Assembly: GCF_943734655.1 (NCBI RefSeq)
Contig: NC_071355.1
Location: 242,071,183 to 242,135,182 of the forward strand
Direction: 5' to 3'
DNA: 64,000 bases
DNA from: Sabethes cyaneus
Taxonomy: Eukaryota; Arthropoda; Insecta; Diptera; Culicidae
The notes below the pieces were generated by a model. That model saw only the letters and a list, made by a program, of their open reading frames with translations, had not been told where the DNA came from and made no database searches. Each line of letters opens with the position of its first letter. Position 1 is the stretch's first letter. This document shows positions 1 through 11,372 of the stretch, in pieces. A program made the position numbers and the translations under genes.

Positions 1-195
1 GTCTTACTTCATCCGATCTCATTTTCAAATGAGGATTAGAAACTGTGAATGGGAAAAGCCGGTTTGAGGTGAGATTTTCTTTGCATTCTCAAATCGGCAT
101 AAAAGGGTTCTAGGGTTATCCGCATATTATTTGAACTAATATTTTTAGTGGTTGGTGTTTTAATCTCATTTTAGAGAGCGCTGTATCCTTGGCCT

Positions 196-585
196 CAGGC
201 TTGGCATACACTTTTCACTTTGATTTTGCTCTTTTGATTACTGCTCCTCAGCCAAGCAGAATTTGAAAAAGTGGTGTATGGGGCATTTGTAGAGCTGGTA
301 ATTGTCTAGAATATTGCTGAAGAAAGTGAAGTTTTATCTTTAGTATTTACGGCGCTGTAGGTCAGCAATGCCGTTGGTAGTAAAAAGAGCGCTCTTTTTG
401 CTACCAAGAGGGTAGCAGCCTTATAGCGCCATAAATACAAAATGCACAGTAATGCTTACTTCAGCAATATTGTAGATAATAACAAATTCTATAAACGCCC
501 CGTACATCACTTTTTCAAATTTTGCTTGGCTGAGATGCAGTAATCAAAAGAGCAAAATCGAAGCGAAAAGTGTATGCCAAGCCTG
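196..585. mobile_element. Palindromic hAT-type MITE, family 1
   Basis: The ends are inverted repeats (CAGGCTTGGCATACACTTTTC at the left, its complement at the right), and the whole 390 bp folds on itself around a centre near 390 (AGAGCGCTCT). It is flanked by 8-bp direct repeats matching 7 of 8 (CTTGGCCT at 188-195, GTTGGCCT at 586-593). Eight-base duplications and CAGG...CCTG ends fit hAT transposons. There is no coding capacity, so it would be moved in trans. Its interior resembles the MITEs at 11911 and 42342 although the outer ends differ. Confidence 0.8.
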
Positions 586-593
586 GTTGGCCT

Positions 594-985
594 CAGCTGG
601 TAGCCGGAGGAGGGGGGGAGAGCGGGCCCTAATTTTTTTTCGATTAGAACTACATTAAATTACTCCGGGTACGTGGCTGCTTGGTCTATTGCTGCTTTAT
701 TTATATGATTTAAACTATTACAGTACCATCCCGCTAACCCGACAAATTCATGGCCGGATCAATGAATTAATCTGTCTGGCTACCATGGAAAATCATTCGT
801 AATTGACTGAGCTATTAGCGTTCAAAATCTTTCATATTTTCGTGACGACAGCTAGAAGCTAAATTACTGGATTACACCCTGCGGTAAGACGTATTCCTAC
901 GTCAAAAATTCATCTATAATTTTCTGAAGAAGAACATGTCGATATACAAGTTTTCAACAAAATCGTAACACTTTGAAATTCCAAT
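594..985. other. Unassigned stretch with one transposon end
   Basis: No gene is seen. Bases about 808-908 carry a relic of the repeat also present at about 7488-7600 and, inverted, at about 52478-52570. Shared blocks are GAGCTATTAGCG, TTCGTGACG and a terminal GTAAGACGTA..CCTACGTCA. Only the terminal ~100 bp is recognisable here. Confidence 0.5.
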
Positions 986-1025
986 AATACTTTGTCCATG
1001 GAAGTATATTCTAAGCAGCATGACA

Positions 1026-2638
1026 GACGACCTTCAGACAACTTTCAGTCGACTTTCAAAGCGCTTTCGGGTGACTATTATTCAACTTTTACACGACTTT
1101 CGAGCGATTTTCAGCTGACTTTCAGATGGCCCTCAAATGACTATCAAATTAGGTTCACGCGATCTATCGACAATATTCATACAGCTTTCACTTGACTTTC
1201 AGATGACATTCAAAGGGCTTTCGTAAGGTTTTTAGGCAACAATCAGACAATTTTCAGATAACTTTCAAACATAGACGGTTTTTACACGACTTTCAGGTAA
1301 CTTTCAGATTAGAGTGCTCCCAGTTCACTTTCAGAGGTCTTTCAATTGGTTTTCAGGCTGACATCTGAACGTCTCTGAAAAGATGAGTTGCAAATGACCG
1401 TTAGAAGGATTTCAGGTTATTTTAGGATGACTTTCCAAATGGATTATAGATTAACTTTTGAAAGGGTTTTGTACAGATGACGCAGTTGATCGTAGAAACC
1501 CTTTCATATAACTTTCAAATGACTTATTATTCTTTTAGGTGAATTTCGACCCAACTTCAAATGACTTTTTTATAGTTTCCAGACGACTTTTTAGGCGGTC
1601 TTCAGCCGATTTACCTTCTGATTACTTTCAGATGATTTCTAGAAGGATTTCGGACCTTCGGACCTTTCAGCTCCGAGCTGGCTGGCTTTCAGAGCTTTCA
1701 CGCTACCTTCAGATGACTTTCGAATGACTTTCAGATTTACGTTGAGTTAGTTACTTTGAGATGACTTTTAGAATGCTCTCAGACGGTTTCAGATGTCTTT
1801 TAACCAGTTTTCAGGCAAGCTTCAGACAACTTTCAGACGATTTTTGAAAGCCTGTTAGAGCGCTTTCAGGTGACTTTCAGGCGTCTTTTAACTTTCGTCT
1901 TCGAGCGACTTCTGGACGTATTTTAAAAAGATATTCAGAAGGCTTTCAAAGTTGTTTTTGAAGGATTTCAAATGATTTTTAGACGATTTTCGAAATAATG
2001 GATTTCAGACAAGTTCAAAACGACTTTTAGCTGATCTTCATATTCGAATTCAAAAACCTGCATATAACTTCCGTATGACTTACCGATGACTTTCAGATAA
2101 ATTTCAAACGTTTTTCGGACGAGTTTCAGACGACTTTTGAATGACTTTCTGGCGGTTTTAAGGCGACGTTTTGGAAAACTTTCAATCGGATTTCAAGCAA
2201 CGTTTGGATGGCTTTAAAATGATTGCTTTCTGATGGTTTCAAGCGATTTTTAGATGATCCTCAGACAACTTCTATACGACCATAAGATTTGTTTAGAACA
2301 CCTTCAGATGTCTTTCAGACGGCTTTAAGATGGCTTTCAGATGACTTTAAAACAACTTCCAGACAACCTGCAAATGACTTTTAGGAGATCTTCGACCGAT
2401 TCGATTCGACCGACTCATGATATTTAAACCACTTTCAGACAGTTTTCAGATAACATTCAAATAACTGCCTGGCAACTTTGAGACGGGTTTTAGATGACTT
2501 TCTGGTGTCTTTTAGACAAGCCCTTTTAGACGACTTTTATACAACTTGCAATGTCCTACACAGTGAATTTTAAACGATTATAAGATAACTTTCGAACGAT
2601 TTTCAGCCAAATATTCGGCGAACTTCAGATGAAAGTCT
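1026..2638 (-). repeat. Degenerate 11-bp minisatellite, CTTTCAGATGA type
   Basis: The stretch is built from diverged tandem copies of a unit close to GACTTTCAGAT or GACTTTCAGAC, with a period near 11 bp and frequent small indels. The complement reads TGAAAGTCGTC, the same unit that fills 59100-60425 and 60920-64000 on the plus strand. Open frames here (992-1195, 1539-1727) are simple by-products of the repeat. The array resumes at 3501 after a nested insertion. Confidence 0.85.
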
Positions 2639-3487
2639 TAGGCCCGCCCAGTTAGCTCCGGGGTACGACGCTGGTCTAACAAGCCAGTCGTCGTAGGTTC
2701 GAATTTCGACTGGGCGGTGCCGCTATTGAGTCAATAGGATCTTTGCGCTAGCCCCGTAGCTTTGCTGTAATTATTGGCTAATAATTGGCTGCGAAGTCTG
2801 TCGATAAAAAAGGTCAAGTTGTACTATCCGTACTCTTCCTTAGCCATACACATCATTATGTAAACAAATATTATGCAACAGGTCAAAACAAAACAGACAA
2901 CTCCGACCGTATTGAGACACACGGCGGGCACCGAACGCAAGCACCAGCACCATGCATACACTTCACAAGTGCACGCATTCTGCTGAGCTGGCTCTCCGAC
3001 CCGTCGGTGGCCGATGTGACTCGGTGTTCAGTAAGGATTCGAATTACAATCCCAGAACCAAATGTATCGAACAAAGAATCTTTCTGTCCCAGTAGTCTAT
3101 CTCTTTTTAGCTTTAAGAATGCATTTAGAATAGGGAAAATATCGATATGCATTACCGATATTTTCCACCAAAATTTAACTATAAAAGCAAACCCTTCGAA
3201 TAATAAAGCAAGCCATTTCGACTTCAGACTTAGTGCATTCAATGCGACCCCAATCGGGCTATCGCCAACTGAAGAATTAAGTCCTTCGAGCAACCCCGAG
3301 ATCCGTTGATCTACCACGGGCTATTGCATGGCTTTGGCTCTCAGAAGCAGTCTAGTCTTCGTCAGTATTTTTCTATCTCGATAAACCGTCCGCTTCAGTA
3401 AATGCTAAACGAGCTACGCGAATAGTGAATAGTGATATGCTATAAAGTTCTTAAGGACGTTTATATCCATGGGTTTGCTTTGCTTTG
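2639..3487 (+). mobile_element. tRNA-headed SINE, interrupted by an insertion
   Basis: The head (2639-2820) has an A-box-like TAGCTCCGGGG at 2653-2663 and a B-box-like GGTTCGAATTT at 2696-2706, as in tRNA-derived SINEs transcribed by RNA polymerase III. The body contains CTAGCCCCGTAG and CTGCGAAGTCTGTCGATAAA, shared with copies near 41271, 42991 and 44488. The tail (3450-3487) ends in GGGTTTGCTTTGCTTTG, matching the AAGGCTTTGCTTTT tails elsewhere. A 13-bp direct repeat CAGATGAAAGTCT at 2626-2638 and 3488-3500 flanks the whole unit, so head and tail arrived together. The original SINE would be about 220 bp. Confidence 0.8.
2821..3449 (+). mobile_element. 629-bp insertion inside the SINE; solo-LTR candidate
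   Basis: The sequence between AAGTT at 2816-2820 and AAGTT at 3445-3449 is absent from other SINE copies, which makes it a secondary insertion with a 5-bp target duplication. It holds a TATA-like CTATAAAAG near 3179 and an AATAAA near 3200, the order expected in an LTR. The ends do not read clearly as TG...CA, so the solo-LTR reading is tentative. Overlapping frames on both strands (2785-3309 plus, 2883-3317 minus) show no recognisable domain. Confidence 0.45.
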
Positions 3488-3500
3488 CAGATGAAAGTCT

Positions 3501-3895
3501 GAAATTTTTAAAAGTGTTTCCAATGGTTCTTAGCCGAATTTCGACGTTTTCCAAAAGGCTTTTGGACGGTTTTCAGAAGAATTTCCAAGCAGCATTCAAG
3601 TAACTTTTATACGACTTTCAGGTGTTCTTTGGGCGGTTTACAGATAACTTTCATATAACTTTATGATGGCTTCAAACGGTTTTTCGACAGCCTTCAGGTA
3701 ATTTTTAGATGATCTTCAAATGACTTTCAAACGATTTTCAGGCGACTTCTACAGGATTTAAAAACGTCCTTCAAACACCATTTTAGATTACTTTAAGTCG
3801 ATTAAGGAACGATTTTTAAGTGTCTTTCAAACAGCTTTCAGAAGACTTCTTAACTACTTTTGATCCAGATGATTTTTAGATGACTTTTTTGCTGA
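3501..3895 (-). repeat. CTTTCAGATGA minisatellite, continued
   Basis: This is the same 11-bp degenerate unit as 1026-2638, resuming directly after the 13-bp target duplication. The two blocks were one array before the SINE inserted. Confidence 0.8.
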
Positions 3896-6520
3896 TTTGC
3901 TGCACAGTTGGCCTGGCTGTTGACAAGAAAAGTGTTAGATTCATGTAATTGTCATTTGCCAGAATACCTTCAACAATTGACTGCGTTAGTATGAGATCAG
4001 ATTATATTGGTGAGCATGTTCAAAGTAGCATATTTGCAAAGTTTTATTTGAATCATACCAAAATACCAACTGTTTTTGGCCGTTTCTGGACTGTTGGCAC
4101 TGGCACGTTACTGGTCAAGCAAGTGAACAAGATAGTCTCTCGTCACGTCACGATCGCGTGGGAAAACCTATCGACAGCATATAAAAATTTCTGATAACAC
4201 AGGTTAACAAAATCGAATAAACTTTTTTTAATACTTTCGGTGTTTGGGGCTTTCTCTGGAAGGTTTCTCCGTGGAGCATTTTTTGACCAACCATTAGTCA
4301 ACAAGGCGCCTCCAGCGATTCCTAAGGAAAGGGAAACGAATGGCTATTTTAAATTTTTTGATGGTTTTAGAATAAAACCATTGTTGACCCGTCTTTTTCT
4401 CTACACGTTGACACCATGTTGTCCAAAAGCCGAAATCGCTATCGTCGTTAGAGTAGGAGAGTTTTCCCTTGTCACTTTTCAAAGTTGAACACACGCGTTG
4501 AAACAAAGTGCATAGAACTTTTTTCGGTGGCTCCGGTGGGAGTAGTTGCTGCGTGACAAAGTAGCAAGCAGAAAGGAATGGAAAGTGCTTCGGTAATTCG
4601 TTCACGTCGCTGCTGGCCGACGACGTCGTTCAAAAAGCCGCCTTTCGCCTTCTATTGTTTCTCTACGCTTACCGATGAGGCGATGTCTATAGGGAAGCAA
4701 AATTACCTACTACATCGTACAATCAAACTCGGCTTTGCATTCAATCGGGTTTTTTTTATTGTTTCCAAGTGGGGAAGCAATAAACGATAAAACTGTGTGC
4801 ACTTATTCGCTTCATCGATGTCGATGAAGCCAGAATCCCCATTTCGCGAACGGAGAACTTTTCCGTTTTTCCTGTGTTGCCGAGACCGAGAGGAGCATTT
4901 TAGGAATGTATCGATCGGGTGTCGAGTGCAGCAAATTGCTTCGAATCTACAAATAGTAAACGAATCAGCTCGAGAGCGCGAAGTACATTCCTACATACGT
5001 CTCCTTATACCGTTTTCAGACAAAAGTATAGTTTGCCAACTAATGCTAGCCTTCCATGCGGGAATGGGACATAGAATGAAGCAAACGCCGGGGAATTTAG
5101 TCCTCAGATTACCTACCGTACCGTAGGCATCGATGCATAAAGCCATAAAGATAAACAACGACAAGTTGTTTACCTGATAGAACGTGCTTTCAGATTTTGT
5201 GCCCTAAAATTGATTTTGCGAAATTAAATGATGCTCCTGGAACTTAAATGGACACTCAATTTAGCGTACAATCTAAAACATATTCTAAAAAGAGCTGAAC
5301 CAAAAAGTAATTAATGCTTACAAGCGCTGCAAATCTCGTTAGAAAATCGAACTGGCAAAACTTTTCTATTTAATTATGTCCGAATTTCCGGCATGTTTCG
5401 CATATTTTACCACACCTCCTTAGGGCGCCATCATCAACATCATCATCATCATCGGGGCACATTAGTTAGCGTGGGGCGGATGGTTTCGTTTGATGTGGCT
5501 GATGCTGATGCTATTTTAATAAAGCGTCTATAATTTCCATCCTTTATGCTACTGTTGTTGTTGTTGCTGCTGTGCTGCATTCTACCCTTGCTTGCTTGCT
5601 TGCTTGCTGCTGGCCCACCTACATGAAAGCAGAGAACATATTCGTTCACTCGCTTTTCAATAGTTAATGAGAGTTAATGTTTTAGTCTCAATGCCGCGAT
5701 CGTAGCGCACACGACGGTAGCCTGTGCAGCGCCAGCGAACGTTTAATATTTAATAAAATTTCCCGATCGTTGGAAAAGCTATTTTCCATTATCGAGTTCT
5801 GTACTTTTTAATTCGGAAAAAAATCAGATGGGTTGTGTACAGGACACGACCGCATATATAGGTGACGCAGGACTACGTAAGTCTCTTTGTAGTGATTGTA
5901 GCATGTATTCATGCTTGTAATAGGGTGTTTGCAGAGTGCATATGTATTGCAGAGCTGTTGTGCAGGCAAAAGTGACAGCTCTATATAAACTGTAAGGGTT
6001 GGAAAGGGCGAGATTTTTTAAATAATTTAATTTCATCATTCAAAACAGAAATTACTATTTGCGTTATATGTATAGCAACGTAATATATCTGTTTACTAAA
6101 TAACAAATCTATTTTCAACAAACAAGCTAACTATTAACTATGTTAGCGGGATAAACCTGACCAAATATCTATAAGCAGCGATTGCTTTCGGCCAAGAAAA
6201 CAATAAATTATACTAAAATCAATGATACATTCAGTTGTTTCGAACTTGGCCTATGCGGCAGGCTACATCCGAAAATCGTATTTTTGGGTCACCGATTTAA
6301 TGCTAATTCACTGAAATATTAGTTGCTAAATGTGAACATATATATCGGGATACATTTCTTGGTTGAGTTAAACATTAATTGTTTCGAATGTATGAATAAT
6401 TTTAGAAAAAATGATCATTTTATCCAACGCGTTTTTGCTGCACCGAATAGGAAAAGATGCAATGTGTGCCTAACAAACGTCTTGCATGTGTGTGTAGCAA
6501 AAGCCCTATCATTCGATTCT
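3896..6520. other. Unassigned, mostly non-repetitive DNA
   Basis: I recognise no gene. Short open frames (3949-4194, 4240-4488, 4797-5126 plus; 5449-5649 minus) lack known motifs. Simple repeats are a CAT/ATC run near 5429-5456, a TTG/CTG run near 5551-5577 and a CTTG run near 5586-5612. A block at 4290-4350 is shared, inverted, with 8600-8660 and is described separately. Confidence 0.5.
4290..4350 (+). repeat. Short dispersed repeat, copy 1
   Basis: The sequence around ACAAGGCGCCTCCAGCGATT is found inverted at about 8600-8660, with matching flanking text (cattag/tcaacaaggcg, then cgattcctaa). It is probably the end of an unidentified transposon. The boundaries are approximate. Confidence 0.5.
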
Positions 6521-6527
6521 TCATGTA

Positions 6528-6652
6528 GGGTAACCAACTTATTTTGGACCCTATCAGCAGCTGTACATAATTTAGACACTTCCATTTGATTTTGCTGTAA
6601 GTGTCCAAATTATGTACAGCTGCTGATGGGGTCCAAAATACGTTGGTTACCC
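6528..6652. mobile_element. 125-bp hairpin MITE with TA duplication
   Basis: Two 54-bp arms (6528-6581 and 6599-6652) are inverted repeats with 51 of 54 positions matching and a 17-bp loop. The ends are GGGTAACCAAC and GTTGGTTACCC. A TA dinucleotide lies directly outside each end (6526-6527, 6653-6654), the target duplication typical of Tc1/mariner-class elements. Any transcript through it would form a long hairpin RNA. There is no coding potential. Confidence 0.85.
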
Positions 6653-6659
6653 TATACAT

Positions 6660-6970
6660 GCTATATGCAACATATATACATGCTGCGTGCGTTGTATGTA
6701 ACATTTATCAAAGTAGTAACATTTCATACGTTCAATTCTCAAAAGATTGTGCATTTGAATACAATTTAACAAAATCAAGAACACAAACTATTGATTTCCT
6801 GCTACCTTACTGAAATTAAAGATTGTTTTTACTATCCATGGTTTCCCACGTTGAAGGGATTTTACCAATTCAATCCTATTTTATCAACAGCACATCTTTT
6901 CACTACACTTCTAATGAAACGGCAAGCATGCGTATTCATACAGAGTCGTATTATAACCGAACACTACAGC
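6660..6970. other. Unassigned AT-rich stretch
   Basis: No gene, tRNA or clear repeat is seen. Small frames (6601-6813, 6791-7030) have no recognisable motif. Confidence 0.4.
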
Positions 6971-6971
6971 T

Positions 6972-7605
6972 GTAGCACATTTTTCCAACACAGATATCAA
7001 ATTCGCCGAGGTTTAATCGTCTCACAGTAAAGAATTTGCGATCTCTTGGGGAAACGAACTTGTGTCATTTTTTCTGGCACACTTCCCTAACACAGACATC
7101 AAATTGAACTAGGTTTAAACGCGTTCGTAAGAAATCTGTTGGCACGAGGGGGCTTCGTCACTCTTTCTGGAGTACTTCCCAAACAAGGACATCATAATGG
7201 TCTAGGTTTAACCGCGGTGTTAAGAAATCTTGTTGAAATAAGGGAACTTCGTCACTTGTTTTGGCTTACTTCCCAAGCACAGATATCAAATTGGTATAGG
7301 TTTAGATGATCGTAAAGAATCTTCCAACCAATCACGAAGCGAGAATTCTGGTAAAACATAGGTTCATTATTTTCAATTTTTCAATAGTTTAACATCAAGA
7401 ATCCATACTTTTCTTCATTTGGGTCAATTCTTAGAAGATTTTCCGATCGATTGGTGTAAGAATGTTGAAAATCGATCGGAAAACCGCTGAGCTATTAGCG
7501 CTCAAAACCTTTCATTTTTCGTGACGCTCGCATTTTTCGATTTTTTGGAATGACACCCTATCTCAAAACTTGCCGTAAGACGTAGTCCTACGTCAAAATG
7601 TATGA
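6972..7605 (+). mobile_element. Non-autonomous element with ~90-bp internal tandem repeats, copy 1
   Basis: About four diverged units follow each other from 6972 to 7350. Each has a core like ACTTCCCAAACACAGA, then CATCAAATTG, a TAGGTTTAA block, and a GAACTTCGTCAC block. The element continues to a terminal region at about 7488-7605 with GAGCTATTAGCGCTCAAAAC, TTTCGTGACG and GTAAGACGTAGTCCTACGTC. The same order is found inverted at about 52478-53085. The left end is not precisely defined. No coding sequence is seen. Confidence 0.65.
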
Positions 7606-9270
7606 GCTGATGGAAATATGAAGGAAAAAGAACTAGACGCAACGTTGGCACAAGCAACAATTAGTCTGACAAAAAAATTCGAAACATTTAATTAAAGTTT
7701 TAATTTACTTCTGGTTGAATCGACTTGAACTTTAGTTAAAGCTCTTTGGGACTGTTTTGCCACTCTTATTTCTCGGTAAACACATGCCACTATACTACGC
7801 CTCCAGCAGGAACGGTTGCCGGCTTTTTTTCCTTCCCGTGTGCACAAGCTCGCACACCCTTGGATACACACACTTGATATTGCCAGTTGTGATGTTTATG
7901 TTATGTTTATTATGCATTTAATGAAAATAAAAAAGCCTAGGCGCAGAATTCCATAAACAATTCGCTGGCTCGCCTGGTTGTGTTGGCAAAACCGGAGCAG
8001 GAGAGAAAAAATCACAACAAGCGCTGCCGCCCCACGACGGACGGTTCGTGTTCGTAGCCAACGGGATGCGACTTTTAATAAATTTCTCGTCACCGGAATT
8101 TAATTTTTAAAAATACTATGCGGTATTTTCATATGCACTGCCTGTCCGCCTGGCATGTTTTGTTACCGAGCCCAATTTTGCGCTGTGTATGGACGTCTCG
8201 TCTGTCTCCGTTCGCCACTCACTGACGGACACGCGGTGGATAGACGACGGTCGTGTCGGTCGGTTGGTCGCTCATGTTTTTTTGGACAGGAAAACGACAC
8301 TCGCACGGAGTGCACAGTTGTGAGAAAATGCTGCATTTTGATTGGATTTTATTTTGCTTATTTGCGGTAAAATATATATTGTTTTGGTCGTTGGTTTCTG
8401 CTATTAATCTTGGATTGCGGTTGTTTCTGTTAAAACTCAATCGCCGAATTCAGCTTTATTTATTGTTTACGAAATCAATGTTAATTGGAGGGAAGAAACA
8501 AGCAATGAAATATTTTATTTTTTTAACTGTTTTGCTTGTTAGAAACGGTAAATGCTTAAATTTACTTAGGCGTGTATTTTCAAAGTTCGTTGTTTCCAAT
8601 AGAAAAGTCACCGTTCGTCCACTTTGCTTTAGGAATCGATGGAGACGCCTTGTTAATGACTGAAACAGCTTTTAGATTGTGGGCATATGTCGGAAATTCA
8701 GAGAACCGGGTAGAGATGTATTCACTATGTAATTTCGTGGTAAAAAGTGATCCAATTTTTCATTTTGCGCTTAGGGTAACCTTATTGAGTTCGAGTGGTC
8801 CTAAAAATAATCAAAAGTTTTTTTGGATTGTAACTCCAAAGTAAATATATCGATTCTGAATTTTTAATATATTATGTAAAAAGTCACAGACTTTCGGAAA
8901 AAAATAAAAAAAATTAGAATTTTTTTGAATATCACATAATGATACACAAAAATTCACTGATTTTGAAATTAGTTACTTAGTTATACGAATAAATATATAA
9001 TTCATCGGACAATTTGGGTTAAATGAACACTTAAAAATTCTAAGGATTCACTTAATTTTAAGGATTTACATTGTGAAATCCAAGAATTCGTTGGCGGTAT
9101 AGAAGCCTTCCTGCAGCATCATTCTGGATCGTGAAACTATCGCTGTTGCGTAGAATTCGATTAACGATAGGAAATCCGTTGCATTATATTCGTCAGTTTA
9201 AAGCTGGCAGACCAATAAAGATTGTGAAACTTGTCTACGTCGACTTAGCGTGTTTGAACCCAACTGACGA
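7606..9270. other. Unassigned stretch
   Basis: No gene is recognised. Frames at 8155-8370, 8253-8663 and 8572-8844 (plus) and 7896-8093 and 8219-8440 (minus) overlap one another and show no domain. Bases 8600-8660 carry the inverted copy of the short repeat at 4290-4350. Bases 8860-9070 are very AT-rich. Confidence 0.45.
8600..8660 (-). repeat. Short dispersed repeat, copy 2
   Basis: Read on the minus strand it matches 4290-4350 (AACAAGGCGTCTCCATCGAT against ACAAGGCGCCTCCAGCGATT). It is probably a transposon fragment. Confidence 0.5.
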
Positions 9271-9275
9271 CAGCG

Positions 9276-10682
9276 CACAGTGGGTCCATTCTGAAAAAAG
9301 ACGGTCAAAAGTATTTTATCGCTTTTCAGGACATTTTTGAGCTTAGGTATCTTCGGAGAAGTTACTTACAACACTCTTTTGTATCTCTTTACTTTTTTTT
9401 ACAATTCGATATTAAGGGGATATCATGCTACAGTAAAAAACTGTAAGGTATACAGCCCTAAGGGTTGTACGAAAGGGTGACGTAGGACTATATCAGATCA
9501 TTAGATCAAAGACTAATGAAAACTGCATTTCTGGCATATAAGTAATTCTCGCTGAAACGGGGCCACTACTGACACGAGGTCTTCAAATATTGGAACTTTT
9601 GCGCTTAATTGGTTGAAAATGGTTGAAAAATAAGAACTACACTTTTGATACCTCGAAATAGTGGACCCCTCGTTCGCCAAGGGGCCTAACAGTTTAAAAA
9701 AAAGTTGAATTTTGAGCAAACCTTGAGATCTATATCATGTGATATTTCATAAATTTGCCATGAAACAACTAACAAATGGCCCGGTTCTGTAAAGAAGAAC
9801 AGGGCTTTCAAATGGAGTAAAAAAATTTTTGGCGGCCATCTTCGGTTTAATCGCCATATTGGATTTTACCAAAATAACTCAATATAATTCACTTCAATCA
9901 ATTCATCGAATAACGATCTCAGCAAATAAAGAAAGAAAATTTTCGAGCTATAGGCTTTTAAAGTCATCGATTCACGGATTTTGAAGATGATCTCCAATTG
10001 CTGCGATCGGATACGCTTCAGAAGTCGCTGGTGTGTCGTCGATTAATGTTTCGCGCATATCCACATCATTTACTTCCTCCACTCAAATTCGTCTGATCTA
10101 GTTGAAAGAAACAGGACTCGCTGCTGACGTCTTGCTGGTCTTGGAAGAACTTTCCTGATGGGTTTTGTCATTTTGTGTATTTTTTGCAATCATTCAAATT
10201 TTAGCTTTAAATCAGTTTATAAGACAAAGGAAGCAACAAACGGTATTTATATCTTCTAGAAAGTTAGGTATTTCGATGATATTAAAAAGTTTGTGTGACA
10301 TGTCAAACCAGTTAGAAAAGGTTTTGTGCGCAAAAAGGGTAATAAACTGATTTTAAGGGGTCACGACAGAAAGCCAATTTTATATCTCGCAAACCAATAC
10401 GACTATGTATCTACGTCGTATGGTTTGCGTATGATATTGGGTAAAGTTTGATAAAATTTATAGTTCTACAATTTTGCTGAACATATGAACTTGCTATCTA
10501 GTTTCTACAAAAAGTTAATTTTATCAAGGATGATATCCCCTTAATATCGAATTGTAAGAAAAAATTAAAAGATGTAAAAAGTATTTTAAGTAACAAACTT
10601 CTTGGAAGACACCTAGGCTCAAAAACGTCAGAAAAGGCGAGAAAATACTTTTGACCGCCTTTTCTAGAAGGATCCTAGTGTG
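9276..10682. mobile_element. Transib-like non-autonomous DNA transposon
   Basis: Long inverted repeats of about 165 bp occupy 9276-9440 and about 10515-10682, sharing GCGGTCAAAAGTATTTT-like and TTCGATATTAAGGGGATATC blocks. The left end is CACAGTGGGTCC and the right end, read inward, CACACTAGGATCC. A perfect 5-bp GC-rich duplication CAGCG lies outside both ends (9271-9275, 10683-10687). CAC-starting ends with 5-bp GC-rich duplications are characteristic of the Transib superfamily. The 1.1-kb interior has no credible transposase frame. A segment near 9440-9500 with GGGTGACGTAGGACTA may be a nested repeat. Confidence 0.65.
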
Positions 10683-10741
10683 CAGCGGTCTTCGTACGGT
10701 GTTAAAAATTGCTGATCTCTTTAGGGAAGATGACGAAGCGC

Positions 10742-11372
10742 CTAGCGAACAAATTTTCGCTGTACGTTTTTTTTAATTAGTCTAGTGGCCCAGATAGAGT
10801 CGTGCGGGTTCCAAACGATGCTTGCAAACTCCAACGTCGACCGTACAAAAGAACAATAGAGAGCTTTGAAGCAAAGTGGGCCATTGAATTCTACTACGAT
10901 TGGACTTGTCAATGCTGGCAGCAATGGTGGACGACATAGTGATTTTTTGTCAAGTGTTACTCCAAGATTCTTCACCTGTTCCACCCTATTTAGTTTGGCT
11001 CTGCAAATTTCGCAATCAAACTCTACTGCGCTCCTAATGCGATTAACGCTTATGACGCAACCTTTCTCTACACTTAATAACAATTAATTGCTGACGTGCC
11101 GGTCACTAAACAAGTCCAGAAGCTTCTGTAACATTCTGCAGTGCTCGATTCATCTGACTACAAAACAGATTTTCAAGTCATCAGCGAAGAAAAAGCCTTT
11201 TACCTTCATTGAGAAGTAACGCTGCATCGTTTATGTAGATACAGAATAGCAGTGGTCCCAAATTGCTTCCCGGTGTTAAACCAGAACTATCTGTAAACGC
11301 AGCCCACCGGTAGTTTACAAGTTGTACGAAAAGTTGCCTATCCGTAAGGTACATTTCCAACCATCTATACAA
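10742..11372 (-). pseudogene. Decayed Jockey-like non-LTR reverse transcriptase fragment
   Basis: Read on the minus strand, frame 11372-11181 encodes an RT palm segment with PGSNLGPLLFCIYINDA, the conserved glycine-rich block of non-LTR RTs. In a shifted frame, FFADDLK follows at about 11191-11174, supplying the catalytic Asp-Asp pair. Frame 11083-10742 continues with NLGVTLD and LYCSFVRSTLEFASIVW, typical of the thumb region of Jockey-group elements. The endonuclease and most fingers motifs are missing and there are frameshifts, so it is dead. Confidence 0.75.

Noticed and set aside
2883..3317. 144-residue minus-strand frame (and the overlapping 174-residue plus-strand frame 2785-3309)
   Set aside because: They overlap on opposite strands, lie within an insertion bounded by AAGTT duplications, and show no recognisable domain; the plus frame starts inside the SINE body.
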